In this document: piece by piece, positions 1 to 11,100 of the stretch | How the letters are laid out: every line of letters begins with the position of its first letter | How positions within the stretch are numbered: the stretch's first letter is position 1 | Assembly (NCBI GenBank): GCA_963576735.1 | Contig: OY755181.1 | Span: 16,567,261 to 16,631,260 of the forward strand | Length of the DNA: 64,000 bases | Direction of reading: 5' to 3' | Source: Bedellia somnulentella | Taxonomy: Eukaryota > Arthropoda > Insecta > Lepidoptera > Bedelliidae | The notes under the pieces: generated by a model | The model's database searches: none | Told to the model about the DNA's origin: nothing | What the model saw: the letters and a program-made list of their open reading frames with translations, nothing else | Program-made: the position numbers and the translations under genes

Positions 1-1171
1 TATAATATAATTTACCCTTAATAACTAGCTGGGCAGGTAAAAGTCCCTTTAGATTTCACTGAAACTCACAAACTTTTAGAATAGGATGATTATGTTGTTG
101 AAAACTAGTCCAAACTTAGGCCAGGAAGATAAAAGTAGTTCATTAGTATGTAGTATGTTGATTTATAGAATAAAATGAATCATCTTCAAAAGAAAAAAAA
201 TATTAAAATTGCTTTGATTTTTTAAAAAAATTCTGCAGCAGGGACCGTCATGTGTGGTATGCCAAAAAATCACAAATAATTAGTACTAAGACCCCCTGTG
301 AGGATATAACGGTTACTCTTGCACATCCAAAGAAAATCGGATTTTTCATTCAATTCAATTAAGTCACCAGAAGCTCAGATTGAGTTTTTAGATATGACTA
401 ATTTAGATCCTGACTCCGAACTTGAATCAGATGAGAGCGATATTGAATGATAGTTATTTTGTTATTGCATGTATAATAAGTTTAATTTATATTTAAGTTT
501 TAAATTGTATAATTCTATTTAGTAGATGTTAAGAAACAATGTTTTTGGAATTAGGTACATTTTTTGTATTTTTATTTATTAAATTTTCATTATTATGTGT
601 GCCAAATAAATAAATTTCAATTGCAATTTACTATTATTACCATTATAATATAATTTACCCTTAATAACTAGCTGGGCAGGTAAAAGTCCCTTTAGATTTC
701 ACTGAAACTCACAAACTTTTAGAATAGGATGATTATGTTGTTGAAAACTAGTCCAAACTTAGGCCAGGAAGATAAAAGTAGTTCATTAGTATGTAGTATG
801 TTGATTTATAGAATAAAATAAATCATTTTAAAAATAAAAATAAATATTAAAATTTATTTGATTTTAAAAAAAAAATCTGCAGCAGGGACCGTCATGTGTG
901 GTATGCCAAAAAATCACAAATAATTAGTACTAAGACCCCCTGTGAGGATATAACGGTTACTCTTGCAGATCCAAAGAAAATCGGATTTTTCATATGAGCT
1001 TCATACAAAATTTTCGAAAAAAATAAATAACTTATTCGCTTGTACGCTAAATTAACTTTTTTGGCATATTAGAGCATGGAAATGGTTGGTAGAAGCAGTT
1101 TACAACAAAAAAAGCGGCATTCTAAAATTAAAGTCCCTAAGTCTATGAAAGTCAATTTTCAGCCCACTGTG
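1..1171 (+). mobile_element. Transib 3' end, duplicate copy
   Basis: This stretch is a second copy of 9930-11100. It contains two subterminal repeat units (about 1-350 and 620-1000) separated by the last 29 or so codons of the Transib transposase (about 358-450, then TGA). It ends in the terminal inverted repeat, whose outer bases are CACTGTG at 1165-1171, followed by the five-base target CGCCG (1172-1176). No complete gene is present here. Confidence 0.75.
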
Positions 1172-2315
1172 CGCCGGGGAAAGATTTGCCTTTAGTTATA
1201 ACGAAAATCCAAACTATGGTCGAGGCGTCTTTGGTGAATCGTCCCTCTGATTATTATTTTATTTCTTGTGATTTTAACTTACCTAATATACAGTGGCATA
1301 CTGATAGTACCCCTACTTACATCCACCGAGGCAGTGTTGAGCTTCAGATGGCCTCACAGAGTTTTGTTGGAAAATTAGCAAGTCTTAACTTTTTGCAGTA
1401 TAATTACATTTTAAACTCGAAAAACAATACTCTGGATTTAGTTTTTTCTAATTCAGCGGTTGAAATCCGGCGGTCGGATTTACCTCTTGTAAAAATTGAT
1501 GAATATCACCCTGCACTCGATATGGCTATCACAGACATATTATCATATCCATTCATTGAGTCCTCTGAGACCAAATACAGATATCGTAAGGGTGATTACG
1601 AGAAGATAAATAAATATCTATCCAATACTTCATGGTCAACCGTTGCTGATGCACCCTCTTTAGATTGTAGTTTAAATATTTTCTATGAAATTCTTAATAG
1701 ATTAATAACTAAATTTGTTCCCTTAGATACACGTACGCAAGGCCGTAAATATCCTAAATGGTATACATCTGCCCTCATGAAGGCCTTGCGAGAAAAAAAT
1801 CATGCTCACTCTCGTTGGAAAAAAAACAAAAACCCGTTAGATTACGAAGAGTTTTCACTCTGACGTAGGCGCTGTAAATTATTAGCTCAGGATTGTTACA
1901 ACAACTACTTGATTAGTATTCAAAATAATATAAAGACTAACCCGAAACAGGTCTTACATAAAAGGAAAACGTGGTGAGTCATCTTATCCAAGAGTTTTTG
2001 AGCATGAAAACAAGTCACTGGACTCTGGGCAAATTATTTGCAACACCTTTAATAAGTTTTTTAGCTCGGTATTTTCTCAACCCTCTAACAACTATACTTC
2101 AGATACACTCCCCCCTCCCTATTGCGACACTGGGAATACTATTTGCAGTTTAAAGACGGATGAAGATGAAATTTATAAGCTATTACTATCCTTGGATCCT
2201 AACGCTGGTGCTGGTTCAGATGGTATTCCACCATTTTTTATTAAAATGTGCGCTAGAAATCTTTCATCACCTCTGTGCATAATTTATAACAAATCTTTCA
2301 AAGAAGGGGTTTTCC
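1172..2315 (+). pseudogene. Element A LINE, endonuclease 3' half and RT start (duplicate)
   Basis: The reading frame 1186-1863 encodes the second half of an AP-like endonuclease. Visible motifs are a GDFN-like box (SCDFNLPNIQW), a TLDLVF-type motif and the catalytic-style EYHPALD near the end. A frameshift near 1860 is followed by the linker and RT N-terminus, including a GSDGIPPFFIK block around 2215-2245. The frame is cut at 2315 where element B begins. It is identical to 11101-12244 except for one base. It is a decayed LINE copy, not a host gene. Confidence 0.8.
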
Positions 2316-2450
2316 AGCAATGGACGAGCTGTGCCGGTTGATGAACGACAACCCTTCCCCAGTGCCGTGGCTTGACTCTATGATGACATCGTCATCACCA
2401 GCTGAGTCACACGCACCAACCCAAAAGGAAGAGGAGGAGGACATCGGACA
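2316..2450 (+). mobile_element. 5' fragment of LINE B (duplicate copy)
   Basis: These are the first 135 bases of the B insertion, matching 12245-12379. They encode the acidic C-terminal end of the B ORF1 product (frame starting near 2320). The fragment stops at 2450, exactly where the 9929 bp duplication ends, so the rest of B is missing here. Confidence 0.75.
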
Positions 2451-4040
2451 AAGGTTTACTGTTTACTATATTATTTCCTGCAATCATATAATTATACATA
2501 CTTGCTCCTAGTATTATACAATCTTTTTTGTTTAATTTTACCATTTATACTGATGTTTAATACACCGTGAAATCTAAAGCATTGTACTAACTATCAGGGA
2601 TGAATCTTCCCATGATTACGAATAAATTTTTGTACGGGACTAACTTTGTTACTGGACAAAAAAAAACAGCTGTTCCATAAGTGCAAGTTATGTAAATATC
2701 ATACGGGTCATCATGGGTATAGTGGGGTCTATGTTTGTATTTTGAAAAGTCAAAGACAGCACTATTTTGTACATGAGTTTTATTGCATTATTTACTATTG
2801 ACCTTTAAACAAAATCAGTTTCGTGTGAAAATTTCGAATTCATTCGTCTATTTCAGTCACATTTTTCAAAAGATGATGTATTCGTACATCTATCTATTTT
2901 AAAGCTATAGCCTTTATTAACAGCACAAGGTGGTTTTCGAACGGATTTTGCTCTCTGATGTGGTCGTTTAATGTCGGAAATATTCTTTTACCTAAATTCT
3001 TTTTCAAAACAACTGCGACGATTTGAGCCAAAGCTTAGTCTTTGGACAAAAACGAGGTGCCTTTCAATTTTATAGTATGCCTCAAAACTTTGGTTGATTT
3101 CGAAATGCATCTTCCAGTGGCCGCAATCCATTTTTCTCGTAGATTCGGGTCTTTAGGAAAACTGTAATGAATACGAAGAAATTAAATAAATATAACAAAT
3201 TTATTACTCACCAATTCCGTAGATAACAATTGGAAATCATTCAGCGTCGCTATAGCGCGACGAAATTCATAATATACTCACTCATTAACATCAGTTTACT
3301 AATTTGAAAATTTTACCCTAACGACAGGGTAGGATGAAAACGTGAATTATGGCAACACTGAGATACTGCATATTTTTAGGTTATACTATTAAAAAATTGC
3401 TCAAAATAACTAAAGAAAATGCTAGTAATCTAGTTCAACGTAATTAACATTTGAATCACTTATTTTCTGATCGCGCAATGTATTTATTATGTATTTATCT
3501 GTAGAAAAACATTAAAAAACTCACTCACTTGTGGAAAGTCAATCCTTCGATGTGTTTTTCGCTGTGGCTTCCGCAGCCAAGCACGCTACACCCAACCATA
3601 CCTCACTAAATGATAACTTAACTAATGGAGTCTCTTTTGTCACAATAACAAAATACAAATGAATAAAATCTTTCTCAAAATCAAAAGAAAACCAAAATCG
3701 CTCACAAGTCGACGCTTTGTTTGTCACAATTTAAAAGTGTGACATCAACAAAACGGGTTACGCGATAGAGATGACAATAAAGATTTTGTGTCTCTTTTTA
3801 ACATATAAGAACTTAAATAAGGGCTTCTCTTTTTAAAATGGATGACGTAACATCGCTCTGTCTATAGTGTTCATAGTCAAAGATTGGCGGTCTTATCGCT
3901 AAATCTTCTTCTGTGCGCCTTTAAATTTTAACCAAACAGATGGAAGATAGATTAAATTGGATGTTTCCGCACTATTTTCATGAATTTACTTTTATTGAGT
4001 ACTATATTTACGATAATACATTTAGATTTATATTTCTCAG
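2451..4040. other. 1.6 kb without a recognisable gene
   Basis: This AT-rich stretch separates the duplication breakpoint from element A. Short open frames exist (for example 3539-3727 on the minus strand), but none resembles a known protein and none has convincing coding character. It could be host sequence or the 5' untranslated part of element A. If the tandem duplication model is right, it is the left end of the downstream copy. Confidence 0.5.
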
Positions 4041-4061
4041 TAATGTTTCAAAAACTTCACT

Positions 4062-4463
4062 GTGCTTGACAGTTTGTACATATTCTACCAAAATACGCGA
4101 GGTTTACGCTCTAAGTTAATACAATTCTACAACAACATAAATGTTAACAATTATGATGTTATAATAATCACAGAAAGTTGGTTATGCGATGGTGTTTTAG
4201 ACTCGGAATTATGCGATCCTAGATACGACGTTTTCAGAATGGACCGAGATCGAGTTGCTACCAAAAAGGCTGATGGTGGAGGTATATTAATTTTAGTTCT
4301 TAAAAATCTTAACGCCCGTGTTCGCCCTGAATGGTTTCGCGAAGGACTGGAGTGCTTGTGGGTCACAATACCGAATCAGTCACTGCGTGCGCGCCGCTCA
4401 ACAGCTGACCGATCGACGACACTTGTCCCTGACCTACATTTCTGTGCTGTGTATGCGCCGCCG
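4062..4463 (+). pseudogene. Element A endonuclease, 5' half
   Basis: This is the N-terminal part of an AP-like endonuclease of a LINE ORF2. It shows the opening YQNTRGLRSK block, the TESWL motif that carries the catalytic glutamate, a GGG-containing strand and the CAVYAPP strand. The frame is opened upstream by a stop at about 4040 and has no ATG, so the true start is unknown. It breaks at 4463, the last base of a CGCCG duplication, where the Transib end begins. The continuation is at 11106. Confidence 0.8.
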
Positions 4464-5243
4464 CACAGTGGGCTGAAAATTGACTTTCATAGACTTAGGG
4501 ACTTTAATTTTAGAATGCCGCTTTTTTTGTTGTAAACTGCTTCTACCAACCATTTCCAAGCTCTAATATGCCAAAAAAGTTAATTTAGCGTACAAGCGAA
4601 TAAGTTATTTATTTTTTTCGAAAATTTTGTATGAAGCTCATATGAAAAATCCGATTTTCTTTGGATCTGCAAGAGTAACCGTTATATCCTCACAGGGGGT
4701 CTTAGTACTAATTATTTGTGATTTTTTGGCATACCACACATGACGGTCCCTGCTGCAGATTTTTTTTTAAAATCAAATAAATTTTAATATTTATTTTTAT
4801 TTTTAAAATGATTTATTTTATTCTATAAATCAACATACTAAGTTTGGACTAGTTTTCAACAACATAATCATCCTATTCTAAAAGTTTGTGAGTTTCAGTG
4901 AAATCTAAAGGGACTTTTACCTGCCCAGCTAGTTATTAAGGGTAAATTATATTATAATGGTAATAATAGTAAATTGCAATTGAAATTTATTTATTTGGCA
5001 CAAATAATAATGAAAATTTAATAAATAAAAATACAAAAAATGTACCTAATTCCAAAAACATTGTTTCTTAACATCTACTAAATAGAATTATACAATTTAA
5101 AACTTAAATATAAATTAAACTTATTATACATGCAATAACAAAATAACTATCATTCAATATCGCTCTCATCTGATTCAAGTTCGGAGTCAGGATCTAAATT
5201 AGTCATATCTAAAAACTCAATCTGAGCTTCTGGTGACTTAATT
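4464..5243. repeat. Left arm of 0.8 kb inverted repeat
   Basis: This arm pairs with about 10285-11100 read in reverse complement. It contains the terminal inverted repeat, the subterminal repeat and the last codons of the transposase. It lacks about 35 bases present in the other arm near 4838 (between the blocks complementary to CCAAACTTA and GTATGTTG), a small deletion. Confidence 0.8.
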
Positions 5244-7239
5244 AAATCTAAAGTTTCAGCGAACAAATTCTGTTTTTTCTTAGCGTCTAGTATCGGTCTT
5301 TGTGCAGATATCAAAGGATCAGACGAAAGAATAAGGTTGTTCAGAATATCTTCATTGGAAGCTTGTCTGGTCTTCTTGCGCGAATGGTGTTCCCGAAACC
5401 TCCTAAAATCTTTGTTGCGGGCTTCTGAGGCTTCTTCTGAGAGACTTCCGATTGGAACAACATCATTATTCGCGATTATGTCTGCACCATGTATAAGCAA
5501 CTTATGGACGGTAGAGGACATATAGTACCAGTCGTATAACTCCACGTACTTTTCTGCTGTTGTGCGGGCATATTCTTTAAACCGGATAACATCGATTTGC
5601 TCTCCGGATGTTATTGCTTGCAGGATAACAGCAAATCTCTTCACAAGCTCTTCATCTAACCCTGTAATGGCTGCCGTTTTGTCGGGAGATTCGAAAAATC
5701 TTCTTGCTGTATTCCCGTCATTTGTTGTTCCTGAGCCTTGCTTTACAATATCAATCAAAAGGTTGAGTTCATCTTTAAATTTGTCTTGGATAAGTTTTTT
5801 TCTATTTTCTAATAAGGTCTTGTGCTCATTTGCTCTTGCAGCCCACTTCTTAAAATCCAGTCTGTATGCTATATGCAATAAGCATTCCATTGTATTTATA
5901 CGGGCATGTAACGATGACAATCCAAATTCCAAAGCACTATTGGATACAGTCTTTGTCGATACACAATCCAAGCGGTTCATTTCTGTAGGTTTAGATAAAC
6001 ACAGGTAGCAGGTTGCGTTCGATTTCGCTTCAGAAAGGTACGTGCAGATTTTAGCGTCAATCATTGTCATCTTCAGTTCATGAGTTACCTTGTTACTGCT
6101 GCACTCAGTGGGGATTTAATTTCGTCATCCATATGCCTTTTGTGACTGACCACCACTTCTTCACTCTCCTTTACGAATGTAAATTGCACGCGACGGCAAT
6201 ACATCACTGAGCATGGTTTTGGATTCGTCCATATATTTTCATCTCCTGCAGTCAGAAGTAATGGCACCAAGGACGTCATGAATATACTGGAATCCTCTTG
6301 CTGCCCCTCCATTTTCTGTTTGTAGCGGCTTTGGTTGGAAGCACCATCAAATCCATACTTAGATAAGAGCTTCAAATCTTTATTTTGAACACTTTCCGGA
6401 AGACTTTCAAGGATCCTCTTCACTGTTATGTCGAGTAATGCTTGAAGCGTAATTCTTGCTGATGAATCCGTTACAGTCAATGATTGCTTCGAAGGATAAC
6501 ATTGTTCCTTTGCTTGTTGCACTTTGTAATAAGACGGGTAAACATCTTTTGCACCTTCTCGAATTGCCGTCTCTCGCAGCGTGATGAATTGCCACTTCGA
6601 AAGCTTTAGTGAAAGGAGCAAACCTAGCGCCTTTTCTGGTGTAAAGATAGTAATCTTAACTGGCTTCTTAAGAGTTTCCATAATTTTCGTAGCTGCTTCT
6701 GGATTTTTCAGCATATATTGGATGACTGATGCTATATCTTCACGGCCGTCTTCTTTCTAAAGTAAGGCAGCTGAATGTGCCATTTCTGTTGACTCTTTTT
6801 CCCTGTAATCGTCAGATCTTCTCTTCTTTTGTTTGCTTCCTAGATCCTCGAATGCTTTTCTAGGTCTTTTTGTCATAGTACCAGTAGACGACGTCGACGG
6901 TTCTGGTCTGTTCACATGTCCGCTAGATACCTGGTCTTCTTCAATTGATTGTAGCAAAACTAAATTTCTTGACACGCAATTCGGCCAATCGACATCAGCG
7001 TGGAGCCAGTTTTCGTACTGTTTTCTAAATTCATCAAGGATACGATGAGACTTCTGCCATCTTTGTGAAGCAGCTCGGGTAAATCTTCGACAAAACTCGT
7101 CTAGTGTTACACGATCTTCGTCAGTAATTTGATTACCTAGGCGATCCACCACTGCTCTGAATAATACTTCATGACGAAACGAAGTACCTTCACCTCTTAG
7201 AATAACAAACAAGTCTAAATTCGTACGTAGACTTTCCAT
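5150..7239 (-). pseudogene. Transib transposase (RAG1-related), one stop and one frameshift
   Basis: Three consecutive blocks on the minus strand make one transposase of roughly 675 residues. The N-terminal block is 7239-6760, ending in an in-frame TAG at 6759-6757. The middle block continues in the same frame to about 6085, where a one-base frameshift leads into the C-terminal block 6070-5150. Transib/RAG1 features are visible. The first catalytic Asp lies in a YGFDGASNQS motif. The second Asp is in MIDAKIC, followed by a CYLC zinc-type pair. A SSLHARINTMECLLHI block precedes an acidic SEEASEARNKDFRRF segment with the expected catalytic Glu. The C-terminus is acidic. With only two lesions it died recently. 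The 5' end of the element is missing beyond about 7310. Confidence 0.85.
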
Positions 7240-7379
7240 TGTAAGTATTTTACGGTCGCGGAGTAATGGTAGTAGCCCGAAAGTTTGGAATACACTGAAC
7301 TATTAAGTGAAAAATAGTTTATTTATATGTCTCCGAAACTAAAAATGTGGGTGATTAATAAATAAATTTTTCTAAATTA

Positions 7380-9468
7380 ATAGATTCAATTTCAATAGAT
7401 TTACATTGTTTTGTCGATGCGTCAAAGGATGCCTATGCTGCTTGCGTGTATTTACGTTCAGTCAATAAAAACAATGACGTTACGGTGAACCTATTTTGTG
7501 GAAAGGCTCGCGTTATGCCTTTAAAGCCGACTACTATCCCACGAGTAGAATTGTTAGGTAATCTACTAGGCGCGCGTTTATGTGATAAGGTTCTCAAAGC
7601 GGTACGTTTTAACGTTCAACAAAAAATAATTTGGACCGATTCTACTGTTGTTCTCGGTTGGTTAAAGACTGATGTAAAACAATTAAAAATGTTTGTATGT
7701 AATAGGGTTAACGAAATTAACGAACTAACACGTGATTTTCAATTCAGGCATGTTCCTACGAGTATGAACCCAGCTGACCTTGCCTCGCGGGGGGTCGACC
7801 CTCAGGTTCTAGCGTCATCTTCTTTGTGGTGGGAGGGTCCTTCCTTCCTAAAGACGGAGGAGTCTGAGTGGCCGCGGCATTCATACCCCACCGAGAGTTT
7901 ACCCGATATTAAGGTGAACGCTCTGTTTGTGGCGTCCGAGCGAGCGCATTTACAGTCACTCATCGATTTCGATAGGTACTCCACATTTAATAAATTGTTA
8001 AGGAGTTTTGCGTTCGTCTTGCGGTTTATAAATAATATTACAAAATTAAGGCAAAGATTGTCAGGTCCGCTTAATATTACGGAGTTGGATAATTCGTTAA
8101 AAATTTTAGTTAGGTTTAGCCAAACAGAATCGTTTCCCGAAGAAATTAAGCTACTTGAACAAGGGAAATGTTTACCAAAAAATAATAAATTAATACAGTT
8201 GACACCGTTTATTGACACTGATAAAATTGTTCGAGTTGGTGGTCGATTAAATAATTCGAGTTTTGATTTCGACAAGAAATATCCCATTTTATTAGATGCT
8301 AAGCATCATTTCATGTATTTTATTATGAACCATGAGCATATTCGTTTATTCCATGCAGGTCCACAGTTATTACTGTCATCCGTGCGCGATAGATATTGGC
8401 CGGTTGGGGGTAGGAGTTTAGCGCGGCGCGTGGCGCGGCGCTGTGTCACGTGCGCGAGAATGCGTGCTGTCACTATGCAGCCAATCATGGGGCACCTGCC
8501 AGAGGCGCGTACTAACGGTGTTTTCCCTTTCTACTCGTGCGGGATGGACTTTGCTGGACCGTTTATGATCAGTAGTCGTAAAGGCCGAGGTAATAGAATA
8601 ACTAAATGCTATCTTTGCTTATTCGTTTGCCTCACTACCAAAGCCGTTCATTTGGAACTCGTCAGTGATCTGAGTACCCAAGCTTTTATTCTATGTTTAC
8701 GTAGGTTTATATCAAGAAGGGGTAAACCAATTGAAATATATTGCGACAACGGTAGGAATTTTGTTGGTGCTCACAATGAATTAGGTAGGCTACTGAGATC
8801 CAGCCGTCAGTCTGTGTCTATGATTTCGCTAGTTATGAAGGAATTAGATTTATATTCCCCAACATTTGGAGGAATTTTTTGAGGCTGGAATACGCTCAGC
8901 CAAATTTCATTTAAAGCGTGTAGCTGGAAATGCTTCTTTGACATTTGAGGAGTTAGCGACATTGTTTACACAAATTGAAGCTATCCTAAACTCACGCCCA
9001 CTGTCTCCTCTCTCGACCAACTGTACCGATCCTTCTCCTCTGACCCCAGGCCACTTTCTGATCGGGAGACCGCTCACGTCTATACCAACAGCTCCTGTCA
9101 CTGTTACCAGCCCCAACAGATATCAGCTTATAGAGAAGATCCGCCAGCACTTCTGGGACCGCTGGCGTCGAGAATATATAGCCGAGCTGCAGCAGCGCAC
9201 GAAGTGGCAGTCTCCACAGCGCCAGCTTGCGCCGGGGGACTTGGTTTTACTCAACGACGATAACCTGCCGCCTCTCCATTGGCGAATGGGACGCGTGATC
9301 CGTCTCTTTCCTGGCACAGACGGCGTTACCAGAGTCGCTGAGGTAACCACAGCAAAGGGTATTCTTCGGAGGGCCGTCAACAAGATGTGCCTTCTGCCGA
9401 CTCAGGGACCTACTGAAGAAGACGACCAGGAGCAGAGTGGTCCGCCACGGGGTCCACTATATTCTTGA
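7380..9468 (+). pseudogene. BEL/Pao retroelement pol fragment: RNase H and integrase
   Basis: The frame begins inside pol, in the RNase H-like domain (FVDASKDAYAA near 7411, then PRVELLG and IWTDSTVVLGWL). The inter-domain linker follows, and then the integrase. The integrase has a zinc-binding HH-CC type block (HIRLFHAG, then CVTCARM), a first Asp in CGMDFAGPF, a second Asp in YCDNGRNFVG and a Glu in the FFEAGIRSAK block. One frameshift lies at a T run near 8870-8882; the second frame (8866-9468) finishes the protein and carries the C-terminal GDLVLL domain. Gag, protease and RT are absent. It sits between Transib fragments and is therefore cargo of the composite. Confidence 0.85.
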
Positions 9469-9720
9469 AAGCTGTAAAGCTTTCAACGTCCCGGAGGATG
9501 TTAACGCCTGATCCACATGATACGGCAAGCCGCAGGTGCGGCGGCGGCGGCGGCGCGGGGACAAGCTTCACTACGCAATCAACCACCGCCAACTTAACAT
9601 ATTATATTGTACATTTTGTAATTTAAATATTTAAAAGTAAATTTGTGTTTAAAAGCAAGACTTAGTTTGAATTTATTCCTTGCTTAAACACCCTCAATAA
9701 CGATTTTTTTATCAGTTTTC
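9469..9720. other. Sequence after the Pao fragment, possible LTR remnant
   Basis: After the integrase stop there is a short GC-rich run of GGC triplets (9538-9556), then an AT-rich stretch to about 9710. A BEL/Pao LTR would be expected here, but I cannot define LTR ends, so this is only a guess. Confidence 0.3.
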
Positions 9721-10937
9721 CTGACAAAAGTCCCTAATGACGATAAAGTATTTACTGGAACTCATAATCCTAATTACTTTCTAATTTTTTAGAAAAAGAT
9801 AATAATTGATGATTTGTGTTGATGAATACTAGTCCTTACTTAATTAAGCCAGGAAGACAATAATAGCTAATTAGTGTGTACCTAGTACGTTGATTTAAAA
9901 TTTCAATTGCAATTTACTATTATTACCATTATAATATAATTTACCCTTAATAACTAGCTGGGCAGGTAAAAGTCCCTTTAGATTTCACTGAAACTCACAA
10001 ACTTTTAGAATAGGATGATTATGTTGTTGAAAACTAGTCCAAACTTAGGCCAGGAAGATAAAAGTAGTTCATTAGTATGTAGTATGTTGATTTATAGAAT
10101 AAAATGAATCATCTTCAAAAGAAAAAAAATATTAAAATTGCTTTGATTTTTTAAAAAAATTCTGCAGCAGGGACCGTCATGTGTGGTATGCCAAAAAATC
10201 ACAAATAATTAGTACTAAGACCCCCTGTGAGGATATAACGGTTACTCTTGCACATCCAAAGAAAATCGGATTTTTCATTCAATTCAATTAAGTCACCAGA
10301 AGCTCAGATTGAGTTTTTAGATATGACTAATTTAGATCCTGACTCCGAACTTGAATCAGATGAGAGCGATATTGAATGATAGTTATTTTGTTATTGCATG
10401 TATAATAAGTTTAATTTATATTTAAGTTTTAAATTGTATAATTCTATTTAGTAGATGTTAAGAAACAATGTTTTTGGAATTAGGTACATTTTTTGTATTT
10501 TTATTTATTAAATTTTCATTATTATGTGTGCCAAATAAATAAATTTCAATTGCAATTTACTATTATTACCATTATAATATAATTTACCCTTAATAACTAG
10601 CTGGGCAGGTAAAAGTCCCTTTAGATTTCACTGAAACTCACAAACTTTTAGAATAGGATGATTATGTTGTTGAAAACTAGTCCAAACTTAGGCCAGGAAG
10701 ATAAAAGTAGTTCATTAGTATGTAGTATGTTGATTTATAGAATAAAATAAATCATTTTAAAAATAAAAATAAATATTAAAATTTATTTGATTTTAAAAAA
10801 AAAATCTGCAGCAGGGACCGTCATGTGTGGTATGCCAAAAAATCACAAATAATTAGTACTAAGACCCCCTGTGAGGATATAACGGTTACTCTTGCAGATC
10901 CAAAGAAAATCGGATTTTTCATATGAGCTTCATACAA
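9721..10937 (+). repeat. Tandem copies of the Transib 3' subterminal repeat
   Basis: Three related blocks occur in direct order: a diverged one (about 9721-9900), then 9901-10284 and 10547-10937. Shared landmarks are AAAAGTCCC, an ACTAGTCC block, GCCAGGAAGA and, in the last two, TAACGGTTACTCTTGC. Between the last two lies 10285-10546, the end of the transposase coding region and its 3' flank. Other 3' Transib ends in the window carry one copy of the block. Confidence 0.7.
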
Positions 10938-11100
10938 AATTTTCGAAAAAAATAAATAACTTATTCGCTTGTACGCTAAATTAACTTTTTTGGCATATTA
11001 GAGCATGGAAATGGTTGGTAGAAGCAGTTTACAACAAAAAAAGCGGCATTCTAAAATTAAAGTCCCTAAGTCTATGAAAGTCAATTTTCAGCCCACTGTG

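Larger units (their letters stand above)
1..2450. repeat. Near-identical direct copy of 9930-12379
   Basis: These 2450 bases match 9930-12379 at a constant offset of 9929. By eye I see one substitution (G at 2208, T at 12137). The copy holds the Transib right end, the 3' part of the element A endonuclease, the start of the A reverse transcriptase and the first 135 bases of element B. Identity stops sharply after 2450/12379. The simplest reading is a tandem duplication of the unit 2451-12379, with the window opening inside the upstream copy. A false duplication in the assembly would look the same. Confidence 0.9.
4464..11100. mobile_element. Transib-bounded composite transposon
   Basis: The left edge begins CACAGTGGGCTG and the right edge ends in its complement (CACTGTG at 11094-11100). 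Each edge is flanked by the pentamer CGCCG (4459-4463, 11101-11105), which fits the CGNCG-like target of Transib elements. The arms (about 4464-5243 and 10285-11100) are inverted copies of one another, about 0.8 kb long. Inside lie a Transib transposase gene on the minus strand, a BEL/Pao fragment on the plus strand and extra copies of the Transib subterminal repeat. Only one normal Transib 3' end would be expected, so this looks like two 3' ends bounding captured cargo. Confidence 0.75.

Noticed and set aside
1186..1863. A 225-residue frame that might be a host gene, present twice
   Set aside because: It has LINE endonuclease motifs, lacks a proper start, and continues another endonuclease fragment in frame across a transposon insertion.
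3539..3727. Minus-strand 62-residue frame as a gene
   Set aside because: No motif, no recognisable structure; length is expected by chance.
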